Origin: an uncultured Oscillospiraceae bacterium
GTDB taxonomy: Bacteria; Bacillota; Clostridia; Oscillospirales; Oscillospiraceae
Direction: 5' to 3'
Assembly: GCA_910588135.1 (NCBI GenBank)
Contig: CAJUOT010000011.1
Coordinates: 1-25,308, forward strand
DNA length: 25,308 bases
Part shown: positions 1 to 6,032 of the stretch, piece after piece
Layout: each line of letters begins with the position of its first letter
Numbering within the stretch: position 1 is the stretch's first letter
Notes under the pieces: generated by a model
Seen by the model: the letters and a program-made list of their open reading frames with translations, nothing else
Told to the model about the DNA's origin: nothing
Databases searched by the model: none
Program-made: the position numbers and the translations under genes

Positions 1-318
1 CTCTACCCCAGATGGATGTGGTGCAAAAAAAAGAAGGATTGGAGCCACGGGTTCCATGAAAAGGTGCAGGAAACTGTCTGCAAGCTCGATTCTACAAACG
101 CTCTGCGTATCATGATGGCAAAACAAGGTAAGTTCCCATCTCTTGATGCAATAACTGGGTCGGCAAGACAATTCAGCCCTAATACAAAGTTAGAGGCTCA
201 AGTCCTCATGTGGTGCGCAGACGAGTTAAAGCGTCACGGGGTGAAAGAAGAATTCTACGTTCCAAATGTGCTTATTGGGTTTGGACAAGGCGGAGAGTAT
301 ATGGGGTGGATTATTTAA
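1..318 (+). CDS. Hypothetical protein, 5' end outside the window
   Basis: The reading frame is open to the first base of the window, so the start may lie upstream; the first in-window ATG is at 16. The visible C-terminal part is about 105 residues, begins with a lysine-rich stretch, and ends in a glycine/aromatic tail (GFGQGGEYMGWII). I do not recognise the family, and no membrane segment or metal motif is evident. It ends just before a hairpin that also serves the converging repressor gene. It is probably the last gene of a rightward unit of the element. Confidence is moderate because the frame is long for this composition and stops cleanly before a terminator-like structure. Confidence 0.5.
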   Translation, partial: LYPRWMWCKKKKDWSHGFHEKVQETVCKLDSTNALRIMMAKQGKFPSLDAITGSARQFSPNTKLEAQVLMWCADELKRHGVKEEFYVPNVLIGFGQGGEYMGWII

Positions 319-322
319 GAGA

Positions 323-350
323 ATCAGGGCGTTTGCACGCCCTGATATTT
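323..350. terminator. Hairpin between converging genes, probable bidirectional terminator
   Basis: A perfect 9-bp stem is formed by ATCAGGGCG (323-331) and CGCCCTGAT (338-346) with a 6-base loop, followed by ATTTT on the + strand. It lies exactly between the stop of the left + strand gene (318) and the stop of the - strand repressor (351). The T-rich tail is short on the + side and weak on the - side, so efficiency is uncertain. Confidence 0.7.
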
Positions 351-1154
351 TCAGTCCTCAAACAGGTAGTCAGGCAGTTCAATCCGGCGGCCGAGAAGCA
401 CCTTCCCGCAGACCGATACGGAGCGGTCGCTGTCTGCGGCCACATACACATTAGAGTTTCTCAAGTCTGGGTTGGCTGAGACCAGAATGAGGTTTCGCTG
501 GCTGTCCAGATAATACTGTTTACAGTACATAGCACCGTCAACACAGAAGATGCCGACATCCCCAATGGATAGCTCGGCGTCTTTTTGCACATAGACCATA
601 TCTCCATCATGGATGTAGGGCTCCATGCTGTTGCCCTGAATGTCAACGGCATAGTCCGCCACATCTGGAACAGAATCGTCCACTGGCATCATGCTGAAGT
701 CGGCTCCGTCAAGAGGCACGGAGAACCCCGCCGCCGATGGCGAGGTGTAGTGCGGCATATACCGCGTAGCCTTCACTTCTTCAATGTTGACAATCTTCTT
801 CGGCTCAGGTTCCCACTGGGCGGACGACACCCGTTCCAACTCAATGGCGCATATGGTTTCTACGGCTTTCCTGCCGTGTAAGTCGAGCAGTTGGTAGTTC
901 TTCAGCAAAGATTTCTCCGCAGGGGGTAATACCAAAATCGGTTTTGATACATTCCCAACATGAAAGCCCATAAGCGTGTCCATCGACACGTTGAATGTGT
1001 GTCCAAGAGAGAGCAGCGCATCCATTGCCGGTTTCTTTGCGTTCTTTTCCCAAGACCGGATGGCGACAACGGACACGCCTATGGCAGAACCGAGTTCTTT
1101 TTGTGTATACCCACGCTCAAGGCGCAGGTTCTTCAACCTCTGTCCAAAGTCCAT
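351..1154 (-). CDS. HTH / S24 (LexA-like) self-cleaving phage repressor
   Basis: This 267-aa DNA-binding repressor is probably inactivated by RecA-stimulated self-cleavage during DNA damage. Residues about 3-60 form an XRE-type helix-turn-helix (YTQKELGSAIGVSVVAIRSW). The C-terminal half is a peptidase S24 domain: an Ala142-Gly143 pair (SAAGFS) as likely cleavage site, Ser176 in GNSMEP as nucleophile and Lys212 in YCKQYY as general base. The frame is open further upstream to 1265, but ATG 1154 is preferred because it has a GGAGGG ribosome site six bases upstream and starts right at the HTH. It is the only leftward gene in the window and faces the rest of the element, as expected for a lysogeny repressor. 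A leftward promoter and inverted repeats lie directly upstream. Its operators are not proven. Confidence 0.93.
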   Translation of the reverse strand: MDFGQRLKNLRLERGYTQKELGSAIGVSVVAIRSWEKNAKKPAMDALLSLGHTFNVSMDTLMGFHVGNVSKPILVLPPAEKSLLKNYQLLDLHGRKAVETICAIELERVSSAQWEPEPKKIVNIEEVKATRYMPHYTSPSAAGFSVPLDGADFSMMPVDDSVPDVADYAVDIQGNSMEPYIHDGDMVYVQKDAELSIGDVGIFCVDGAMYCKQYYLDSQRNLILVSANPDLRNSNVYVAADSDRSVSVCGKVLLGRRIELPDYLFED

Positions 1155-1186
1155 AAAGTGACCCTCCAAAAAAATCCATCGTTTTC

Positions 1187-1220
1187 CCCTGTTGACAGGG
1201 AGCATGATTTGTGGTAGCAT
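1187..1220 (+). promoter_or_regulatory. Candidate rightward promoter with palindromic operator
   Basis: TTGACA at 1192-1197 is followed after 17 bases by TAGCAT at 1215-1220, a plausible sigma-A promoter. The -35 box lies inside the palindrome CCCTGT-TG-ACAGGG (1187-1200). The 11-base word GTTGACAGGGA (1191-1201) recurs exactly at the promoter before the toxin gene (1796-1806), which suggests a shared regulator or shared ancestry of the two promoters. Transcription would run toward the leader ORF and the 1443 gene. Confidence 0.5.
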
Positions 1221-1238
1221 AAGCGGCACAAGCAAATA

Positions 1239-1282
1239 AAAGTTTCCTTTCAAAGAGTAACACAAACTTTAATTTCTGTCAA
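1239..1282 (-). promoter_or_regulatory. Candidate repressor promoter with inverted-repeat operator
   Basis: Read on the - strand, TTGACA (positions 1282-1277) and TACTCT (1259-1254) are separated by 17 bases and lie about 100 bases upstream of the repressor ATG at 1154. An inverted repeat AAAGTTT (1239-1245) / AAACTTT (1264-1270) brackets the -10 box, so a bound protein would block this promoter. The promoter faces the rightward promoter at 1192-1220, and the predicted start points overlap. The -10 match is modest. Confidence 0.5.
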
Positions 1283-1294
1283 GAGGAAAAGGAA

Positions 1295-1370
1295 GGCGCA
1301 CCGTCCCATGAAAAACGAAAACCAACGGTGCGCCGACACCCACAATATACTGTGGGCGGGTCATAAGTGA
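1295..1370 (+). promoter_or_regulatory. Structured leader with possible 20-aa leader peptide
   Basis: A perfect 10-bp inverted repeat GGCGCACCGT (1295-1304) / ACGGTGCGCC (1325-1334) is followed directly by a second one, CCCACA (1339-1344) / TGTGGG (1351-1356). A short ORF of 20 codons (ATG 1308, stop 1368-1370) overlaps both, with AAGGAAGG about ten bases before the ATG. Either the DNA is a protein-binding region or the RNA folds as a leader/attenuator upstream of the 1443 gene. There is no T-tract, so a simple terminator is unlikely. No other gene is seen between 1155 and 1442. Confidence 0.35.
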
Positions 1371-1442
1371 CACCACTCACCTCTGACCGCCTGTAGTATA
1401 TCACGCTCTGACGTATAAATCAATGGAGGTTTTTACTGCGGG

Positions 1443-1766
1443 ATGAAAAAACAGGTATCTGTCAGAGAGTTAAAGGATTTTTGTGAAAGGAACTCACCAA
1501 ACCAAATCACTTACTACACCGAGAATCAGACCTGCGATACTGCTGGCGGCCTATGCAAACTAAGGCTTCACTTTCAAGTTGTGTTGATTTACGAGAACCC
1601 GAACCAGGTTTGCTTGAAGTCTGGCATGAACAGCGTCTGCTTCAACGGAGTGAGATTTGCCGAAATAGATACGGAATCGACAGTGTTAGGCACGATTTTG
1701 ACCCTCTATTGCGGCAATTCCAGAGCGTCAAAGCCTACCGCAACCTATACCCTCATTCTGTCCTAA
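1443..1766 (+). CDS. Small hypothetical protein
   Basis: This encodes a 107-aa protein that I cannot assign to a family. It starts MKKQVSVRELKDFCERNS and contains four further cysteines but no CxxC pair, so zinc binding is not clear. GGAGG is present but about 13 bases upstream of the ATG, which is further than usual. It lies between the structured leader and the promoter of the toxin gene, so it is transcribed separately from, or read through into, the toxin. Its position next to the repressor resembles that of small early or regulatory phage genes. It is not an obvious antitoxin: it has no recognisable DNA-binding or AbrB-like motif and is about 100 bases from the toxin start with a promoter between them. 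Confidence 0.55.
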   Translation: MKKQVSVRELKDFCERNSPNQITYYTENQTCDTAGGLCKLRLHFQVVLIYENPNQVCLKSGMNSVCFNGVRFAEIDTESTVLGTILTLYCGNSRASKPTATYTLILS

Positions 1767-1796
1767 AAATTTTTTCGTGTATTTTATTTTATTGAG

Positions 1797-1826
1797 TTGA
1801 CAGGGAACCCCTGGGTGTGCTATACT
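1797..1826 (+). promoter_or_regulatory. Promoter of the PemK/MazF-like gene
   Basis: TTGACA (1797-1802) and TATACT (1821-1826) are separated by 18 bases, 41 bases before the toxin ATG. The -35 box overlaps the 11-base word GTTGACAGGGA shared with the promoter at 1192, and a small palindrome CAGGG-AAC-CCCTG sits just downstream within the spacer. Confidence 0.65.
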
Positions 1827-1866
1827 CCAACCATCAACACAACAGAAGTGAAGGAGTACAGCATAA

Positions 1867-2301
1867 ATGAAGACCCAGAGTAAGAAGAACAGCTATCGCA
1901 TCGGCGAAGTCTACTATATGAAGTTCGAGGGCTCCGGCAGCGAGCAGAACGGCTGGCGGCCGGGACTGGTGTTCCAGAATAATGTAGGGAATATCCATAG
2001 CCCCAACATCATCGCTCTGTCAATCACCAGCGCTCAGAAGAAACTCTTCCAGCCCACCCATGTTTTCGTGAAGGCGAGTGATAGTGGACTGAAGCTGGAC
2101 AGTGTTGTCCAGTGTGAGAACCCAGAGCGTATGTCTAAAGCTCGTATTGGGGCTTACATCACCACCCTGCCCGAGAGTTATATGAAGCAGATAGCGGCGG
2201 CGAGCCTGCTGGCCACCTCTGCTATCTCCTACCTGGATATGGAGTTCCTGATTTCCGTTTGGAAGAAGGCGGTTGCGCTAAACAGCGCCGTACCGGCATA
2301 A
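1867..2301 (+). CDS. PemK/MazF-like toxin-fold protein (orphan)
   Basis: This 144-aa protein fits the PemK/MazF family, whose active members cut RNA at short sequences. The N-terminal half has the expected layout: a GEVYY start strand, the GWRPGLVFQNN segment with the conserved GxRP-type turn, then PNIIALSITS and the DSVVQCENPERMSKARIG region that supplies residues to the RNA-binding cleft. AAGGAG lies ten bases before ATG 1867. The C-terminal 30 residues are helical and extend beyond the minimal fold. No partner antitoxin gene is adjacent on either side. The protein may therefore be a stand-alone RNA-binding or regulatory member, or be neutralised by something unrecognised such as the 1443 product. 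The fold call is strong; RNase activity is inference. Confidence 0.8.
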   Translation: MKTQSKKNSYRIGEVYYMKFEGSGSEQNGWRPGLVFQNNVGNIHSPNIIALSITSAQKKLFQPTHVFVKASDSGLKLDSVVQCENPERMSKARIGAYITTLPESYMKQIAAASLLATSAISYLDMEFLISVWKKAVALNSAVPA

Positions 2302-2326
2302 CTACATAAACTGTAGGAGGCGTGTC

Positions 2327-3277
2327 ATGTACAACAACGAGTTGAAAACCAGGTTCATCAGGGACTATACGCAGAGCATCAATACAGCGAACGTAGCAAC
2401 CACCGTGTTTACAGCGATGGAGCCTTTCGAGGAGGATTGGCAAGCAGACCTGTGTACCAAGACTGCAGAGGAGCTACAGCCCGTTATCGACAAGGTCGTA
2501 GCTCTTCGATTCAGGAGCCAGTGGATGTCGTTGAACATCCTCAAGGAGTATGTCAGGTGGTGTATGGCAATGCGGGTTCCCGGCGCTTGCGACGGGATGC
2601 TCCGCATTACTGCCGCTGGGCTGGATAAGGTGAAGCACCAGATGGTGTCCAGCCCATTTCACCTCCAGCAGTATCTGGATGCGGTTTTCAGCAAAGAGGA
2701 AGACGAGATGCTGGACAACCTATACCGCTGCTACTACTGGATGGCTTACGGTGGAATTCAGGACGACGATGTCCTGTCTGTTAAGGTATCCGATGTCAAC
2801 TTCACGGAGATGTGCATCCAGTATGGCGATACCAGCGCCCCCATCTACCGTGAAGCGCTGCCCGCATTCCATAATGCTGTTGAACTGACGAGTTTTTTGT
2901 ACAGGCACCCGAATTATGCTAAGCCTATCCGGCGGGACAGAATTCCGGGCGATACGTTGATTCGAGGATACCGTGCGATAACGCAGACGAGTAATCTTCG
3001 CTCTAATATGTCGCACCTTTCAGCGGATGCCATCAAACAGGGCAAGACAGAACTGCAACTGAGTTTCTATCGGGTCTGGATGTCTGGACTCTTTTACAGA
3101 ATGTACGAACGTGAGCGTGCTGGTATGCCGGTGGATTTCACCGGCGTAGCCGCTGCGCTCATGGCTGGCAAAACCTACGTTATCAAGGGCCGTACCAAAA
3201 TCGAACACCGGCAAAGGCAGCGCGGCCGGGATTATATGGAGGACTACCAGCGTTGGAAGCTGGCGTTCTCCATCTAA
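2327..3277 (+). CDS. Catalytically altered tyrosine-recombinase-like protein, MrpR-type phage repressor candidate
   Basis: This 316-aa protein has the layout of a tyrosine recombinase: an N-terminal helical core-binding-like part (residues about 1-110) and a C-terminal part starting near 118. The usual TGLRxxE box is replaced by YGGIQDDDVLSV, with Gln145 where the first catalytic Arg would be. The HxxR box appears as SFYR (246-249), so its His is missing. No obvious catalytic Tyr motif follows. This matches what is known of the SPbeta-type lytic repressor MrpR, which uses the recombinase fold to bind DNA without recombining it. TAGGAGGC lies seven bases before ATG 2327, 25 bases after the toxin gene, so the two are probably co-transcribed. 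The family name rests on remembered resemblance and layout and needs a profile search; the inactive recombinase fold is better supported. Confidence 0.65.
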   Translation: MYNNELKTRFIRDYTQSINTANVATTVFTAMEPFEEDWQADLCTKTAEELQPVIDKVVALRFRSQWMSLNILKEYVRWCMAMRVPGACDGMLRITAAGLDKVKHQMVSSPFHLQQYLDAVFSKEEDEMLDNLYRCYYWMAYGGIQDDDVLSVKVSDVNFTEMCIQYGDTSAPIYREALPAFHNAVELTSFLYRHPNYAKPIRRDRIPGDTLIRGYRAITQTSNLRSNMSHLSADAIKQGKTELQLSFYRVWMSGLFYRMYERERAGMPVDFTGVAAALMAGKTYVIKGRTKIEHRQRQRGRDYMEDYQRWKLAFSI

Positions 3278-3289
3278 GTTTGAAAGCTA

Positions 3290-3321
3290 AGAGAACCCGC
3301 TGGCGGGTTTCTCTTTCTTAT
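3290..3321 (+). terminator. Rho-independent terminator after the MrpR-like gene
   Basis: AGAGAACCCG and CGGGTTTCTCT pair around a CTGG loop with one bulged base, and a pyrimidine/T-rich run (TTTCTTATA) follows. It sits 13 bases after the stop at 3277 and separates the control region from the long rightward operon. Confidence 0.8.
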
Positions 3322-3338
3322 ATATCAACACAATTAAA

Positions 3339-3371
3339 TATAATACAATGCGCAGAGGCGCTCAGTATAAT
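3339..3371 (+). promoter_or_regulatory. Possible promoter region of the replication/nucleotide operon
   Basis: Two perfect TATAAT hexamers (3339-3344 and 3366-3371) lie between the terminator and the HD gene. Neither has a good -35 box at the normal distance, which would fit an activated or repressed phage promoter. The short inverted repeat GCGC-AGAG-GCGC lies between them. This is the only intergenic gap at the head of the 7-kb operon, so its promoter is expected here. Confidence 0.45.
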
Positions 3372-3393
3372 CTGAACGAAAGGAGGGTTATTC

Positions 3394-3981
3394 TTGGAAA
3401 CATTAGAGGAATTGAAGGCGCAGTTTCTCGCTATCTATAACGAGAATATTCAGTGGGATGGCGCCGACGATTTGCTCAAATGGCTGTCAGAATCGGATTT
3501 CTTCGTGGCCCCGGCCTCAACCCGGTTCCATGGCAGCCACGAAGGCGGCTTGTTGGAGCATTCTTTGAATGTCTACCACTGTCTGAAGGAGATTGTCCAG
3601 CAAGCTGGCCTGCAAGACACCTATTCACCCGAGACCATTGCCATCTCCGCCTTGCTTCATGACGTTTGCAAGGTCAACTTCTACAAGAAGGGATTCCGTA
3701 ACGCCAAGGACGAGGAGTCGGGACAGTGGTACAAGAAAGAGGTGTATGAGATTGACGAGAAGTTCCCCTGCGGGGAGCACGCGGACAAGTCAATCATCAT
3801 CATCCAGAACTTCATCCACCTGGAACCGGAGGAAATCCTGGCAATCCGGGCCCATATGGGCGGATGGGATACCGCTGTAAAGGGCGGGAACGGTTTTGTC
3901 GGAAAGATTTTTGAGCGCAGTAAGCTCGCAGTTTTTCTCCACTTTGCCGACATGGCCGCAACATATCTCATGGAGGTGTAA
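3394..3981 (+). CDS. HD-domain phosphohydrolase
   Basis: This 195-aa protein of the HD superfamily is a metal-dependent phosphohydrolase. The metal-binding set looks complete: His56 (LLEHS), His89-Asp90 (LLHDVCK), His129 (GEHA), His154 (RAHMGG) and Asp186 (HFADMA). The start is a TTG at 3394, chosen because a near-perfect AAAGGAGG lies at 3379-3386 and the protein begins naturally with METLEELKAQ. It is the first gene of the element operon and is followed after one base by the ERF gene, so a role in nucleotide turnover linked to replication or recombination is likely. The substrate cannot be read from sequence; a dNTP or dNMP phosphatase is one possibility. Confidence 0.85.
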   Translation: METLEELKAQFLAIYNENIQWDGADDLLKWLSESDFFVAPASTRFHGSHEGGLLEHSLNVYHCLKEIVQQAGLQDTYSPETIAISALLHDVCKVNFYKKGFRNAKDEESGQWYKKEVYEIDEKFPCGEHADKSIIIIQNFIHLEPEEILAIRAHMGGWDTAVKGGNGFVGKIFERSKLAVFLHFADMAATYLMEV

Positions 3982-3982
3982 C

Positions 3983-4684
3983 ATGGCCGAACAGGCGCAA
4001 CTCAACATCTATCAGAAGCTGGCCAAAATCAGGAAACAGGTTGAGGTCATCAAGAAGAATAAGAGGGGGTACGGATACACCTATGTGTCTGAGGATGAAA
4101 TCCTCGCCAAGGTCTCCGTGTTCATGGACAAGTACCATATCTCCCTCATCCCCGGTATCGTCGGAGGAACTACCAGGGTCGAACCCTATACATACAAAAA
4201 GACCAAATCCACTAAGGGCGGCGATATCTACGAGGAAAACGCCAACGATGTTCTGGTCAGCGCTGACATGACCTGGGTCTGGGTCAACGACGACAATCCC
4301 GAGGAGCGTATCGAAGTGCCCTGGGCAATGGTTGGTCAGCAGGCGGATGCCTCTCAGGCGTTCGGTTCTGGTCTGACCTATGCTGACCGTTACTTCCTGC
4401 TCAAGTATTTCAACATCGCAACCACCGATGACGACCCCGATGCCCACCGAAGCAAACAGAAGCAGGCGGAGGCAGAGGAGGATAAGATGGTTGCTGCGAG
4501 TATCATCGAGACCTTCGATGGCGTTATCCGGTCTTATCTTGAGGCACACAAGGACAAGTCCGAAGAGGTCAAAAAGTTTGTGTCCAAGTATGCCAAGAAC
4601 GGCAACTACCTCGCCATTACGGAGTCTACGCTGGCGGCGAAACTGCTGGCCGACTTCAAAGAAACTTTTGGGATTAAGGAGTGA
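3983..4684 (+). CDS. erf: ERF-family single-strand annealing recombinase
   Basis: This 233-aa protein of the phage ERF family anneals complementary single DNA strands in phage recombination. The typical N-terminal core is present: IYQKLAKIRKQVEVIKKNKR, then the GYGYTYVSEDEIL strand-helix, and AMVGQQADASQAFGSGLTYADRYFLLKYFNI, the most conserved family segment near residues 115-145, followed by the acidic DDDPDAH. The C-terminal part is charged and helical. The frame is open further upstream, but ATG 3983 is preferred because GGAGGT (3972-3977, inside the end of the HD gene) precedes it and the family begins here. It lies next to an SSB-like gene and a nuclease remnant, the usual partners of annealing proteins. 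Confidence 0.92.
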   Translation: MAEQAQLNIYQKLAKIRKQVEVIKKNKRGYGYTYVSEDEILAKVSVFMDKYHISLIPGIVGGTTRVEPYTYKKTKSTKGGDIYEENANDVLVSADMTWVWVNDDNPEERIEVPWAMVGQQADASQAFGSGLTYADRYFLLKYFNIATTDDDPDAHRSKQKQAEAEEDKMVAASIIETFDGVIRSYLEAHKDKSEEVKKFVSKYAKNGNYLAITESTLAAKLLADFKETFGIKE

Positions 4685-4690
4685 TGTAAG

Positions 4691-5071
4691 ATGGGATTCC
4701 GTACAGGCGCATGGGCAAAGGTGTGGGAAGTTAAGCCCATGAGCGATACCAGCACTAAGATTCGTATGTCTGTCAGCCGCAAGAACAAGCAGGGTGAATA
4801 TGAGCAGGATTTCTCCGGTTTTGTTCTGGCGATTGGCACCGCCGCCGCTCACAAGGCCGCTGGTCTGAAGGAAGGCGACCGCATTAAGCTGGGCGACGTG
4901 GATGTGTCCACCAAGTACGACCGTGATAAGAAGGTTACATACACCAACTTCAAGATGTTCTCTTTTGACCTTGATGACGGCAACAACTCCGCTGGCGGCC
5001 CCAGCGCCAGCACCGACCCTCAGCCCGCCGTTGACGAAGGGGAGCTGGACGACAACCGGCTCCCGTTTTGA
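4691..5071 (+). CDS. SSB-like single-stranded DNA-binding protein
   Basis: This 126-aa protein has a predicted OB-fold-like beta-rich core (residues 1-95) and a low-complexity Ser/Ala/Pro/Asp linker ending in DDNRLPF. That tail closely resembles the acidic DDDLPF/DDDIPF tip through which bacterial SSB proteins recruit partners. It begins six bases after the ERF stop with AAGGAG nine bases before ATG 4691, so it is part of the same operon. Core similarity to classical SSB is low by eye. The function is called from the tail, size and neighbours (annealing protein before it, nuclease remnant after). It most likely coats single-stranded DNA during replication or recombination of the element. Confidence 0.75.
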   Translation: MGFRTGAWAKVWEVKPMSDTSTKIRMSVSRKNKQGEYEQDFSGFVLAIGTAAAHKAAGLKEGDRIKLGDVDVSTKYDRDKKVTYTNFKMFSFDLDDGNNSAGGPSASTDPQPAVDEGELDDNRLPF

Positions 5072-5083
5072 TAGGGACAGCCC

Positions 5084-5340
5084 ATGGGAGACATCAGTTA
5101 CGCACCTCTCATTGAGGATATGGTGTGGAGCTACTCCCGTATCAAGGCTTTCTACGACTGCCCCTACAGATGGTATCTGAAGTACATTCGCAAACTCCAC
5201 GGCAAAGATATGTTCTTCTCCGACTATGGTTCTTTCGTCCACAAGCTGATTGAGCTGTACTACCGGGGCGAGAAGACGCAAAGTCAGCTTTGCGATATGT
5301 ATCTGCAGGAGTTCAGAAGCCGTGTCAAAGGACACGCTCA
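5084..5340 (+). pseudogene. N-terminal fragment of a PD-(D/E)XK (Cas4/AddB-like) nuclease
   Basis: From ATG 5084 (AGGGA ribosome site) about 85 codons read as the start of a PD-(D/E)XK exonuclease: the WSYSRIKAFYDCPYRWYLKYI entry helix with the Cys-containing FxxCPxxxY motif, then GSFVHKLIELYY, the GxxxH element. After FRSRVKG, near 5330, the frame stays open to 5956 but runs out of frame over the next gene and loses all nuclease character. The catalytic D, (D/E)xK and C-terminal parts are absent, so the encoded protein cannot be a working nuclease. An internal deletion joining the 5' end to the region just before the next gene is the simplest explanation. A hybrid protein of 290 aa could still be translated. 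Confidence 0.75.
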
Positions 5341-6024
5341 ATGTTCTTATCCAAACGAACCATCACCAGAGAGTTGGAGCTGGACGTGCGCAATGAGACG
5401 CTCGCCCACTCCAATCTTGCTTTTGACGGCAAAACACCGTTTGGCGCTCTCAATGGAATGTCTGAAAAGCTCAACGACTGGCTTAAACGCTTGTTCAAAT
5501 GGGGCGTCAGGCACTACACGATGCTTCGGTTTATTGACCTGTCGTTCACCGTGTACGGATTACATAGGGCTGGCCAGGATGACCTGGACTCCCACGCTAT
5601 GCGGATGCAGAACCGCATCATCCGCTCATCCACCAGACTGGCGGACTTCAGCCGGGGCGAGATGTCGTCCTACTATCAGGGCAAAATCATTCCAACTGAT
5701 GTCGCTCTGGCCGCTTTGGGCATCACAACCCCGGATGAGATTAGGTATGAGGGTCAGACCTATGTTCGGGCAACGAACGGATACATCCTCAAAGGGATGG
5801 AAGACAGCAAGGATGTCAAGCGCGGCCTCTATATGCTGTCTATCCCGTCCAACTTCATTTTCAGAATTGCTCTCACTGAGTTTGCCCATGTGTTCAAGGA
5901 ACGCAACAACGACGGCACGGCCAACCCAGAGGTTAAGCAGGCCGTGGAAAGCATGACGAGCCAGCTTAACAGCGCCACATTGGGTTTTGTCAGCAGAGAA
6001 CTGTTGACCGCCATCAGAAACTGA
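5341..6024 (+). CDS. Divergent ThyX-like protein (flavin-dependent thymidylate synthase fold)
   Basis: This 227-aa protein is related by layout to ThyX, which makes dTMP from dUMP with FAD and NADPH. Similar parts are the helix-strand segment LFKWGVRHYTMLRF...LSFTVYGL (residues 51-73), corresponding to the ThyX stretch before its signature, and the C-terminal IPSNFIFRIALTEFAHVFKERN / GTANPEVKQ (168-200), which parallels the ThyX LxxxxHFxxxR / AQxEIR region. The ThyX signature RHRx7S is not intact: the aligned stretch reads QNRIIRSSTR (90-99). It may therefore bind nucleotide but carry out different chemistry, or none. ATG 5341 is chosen for AAAGGA (5327-5332) eight bases upstream. It sits in an operon with RNR and dUTPase, which supports a pyrimidine deoxynucleotide role. 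The family call needs a structure-based search. Confidence 0.55.
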   Translation: MFLSKRTITRELELDVRNETLAHSNLAFDGKTPFGALNGMSEKLNDWLKRLFKWGVRHYTMLRFIDLSFTVYGLHRAGQDDLDSHAMRMQNRIIRSSTRLADFSRGEMSSYYQGKIIPTDVALAALGITTPDEIRYEGQTYVRATNGYILKGMEDSKDVKRGLYMLSIPSNFIFRIALTEFAHVFKERNNDGTANPEVKQAVESMTSQLNSATLGFVSRELLTAIRN

Positions 6025-6032
6025 GGCAAACC

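Noticed and set aside
1155..1265. N-terminal extension of the S24 repressor
   Set aside because: The GGAGGG ribosome site six bases before ATG 1154 and the HTH beginning at that point make the shorter form more likely; the extension covers the putative promoter and operator.
3968..5341. Long antisense frame over the ERF and SSB genes
   Set aside because: The + strand frames are recognisable proteins with ribosome sites and tight spacing. The antisense product is a low-information shadow.
5341..5956. Continuation of the nuclease reading frame to 5956 as a 290-aa protein
   Set aside because: Beyond about 5330 it reads the ThyX-like gene in another frame and has no nuclease motifs. I treat only the first part as a gene remnant.
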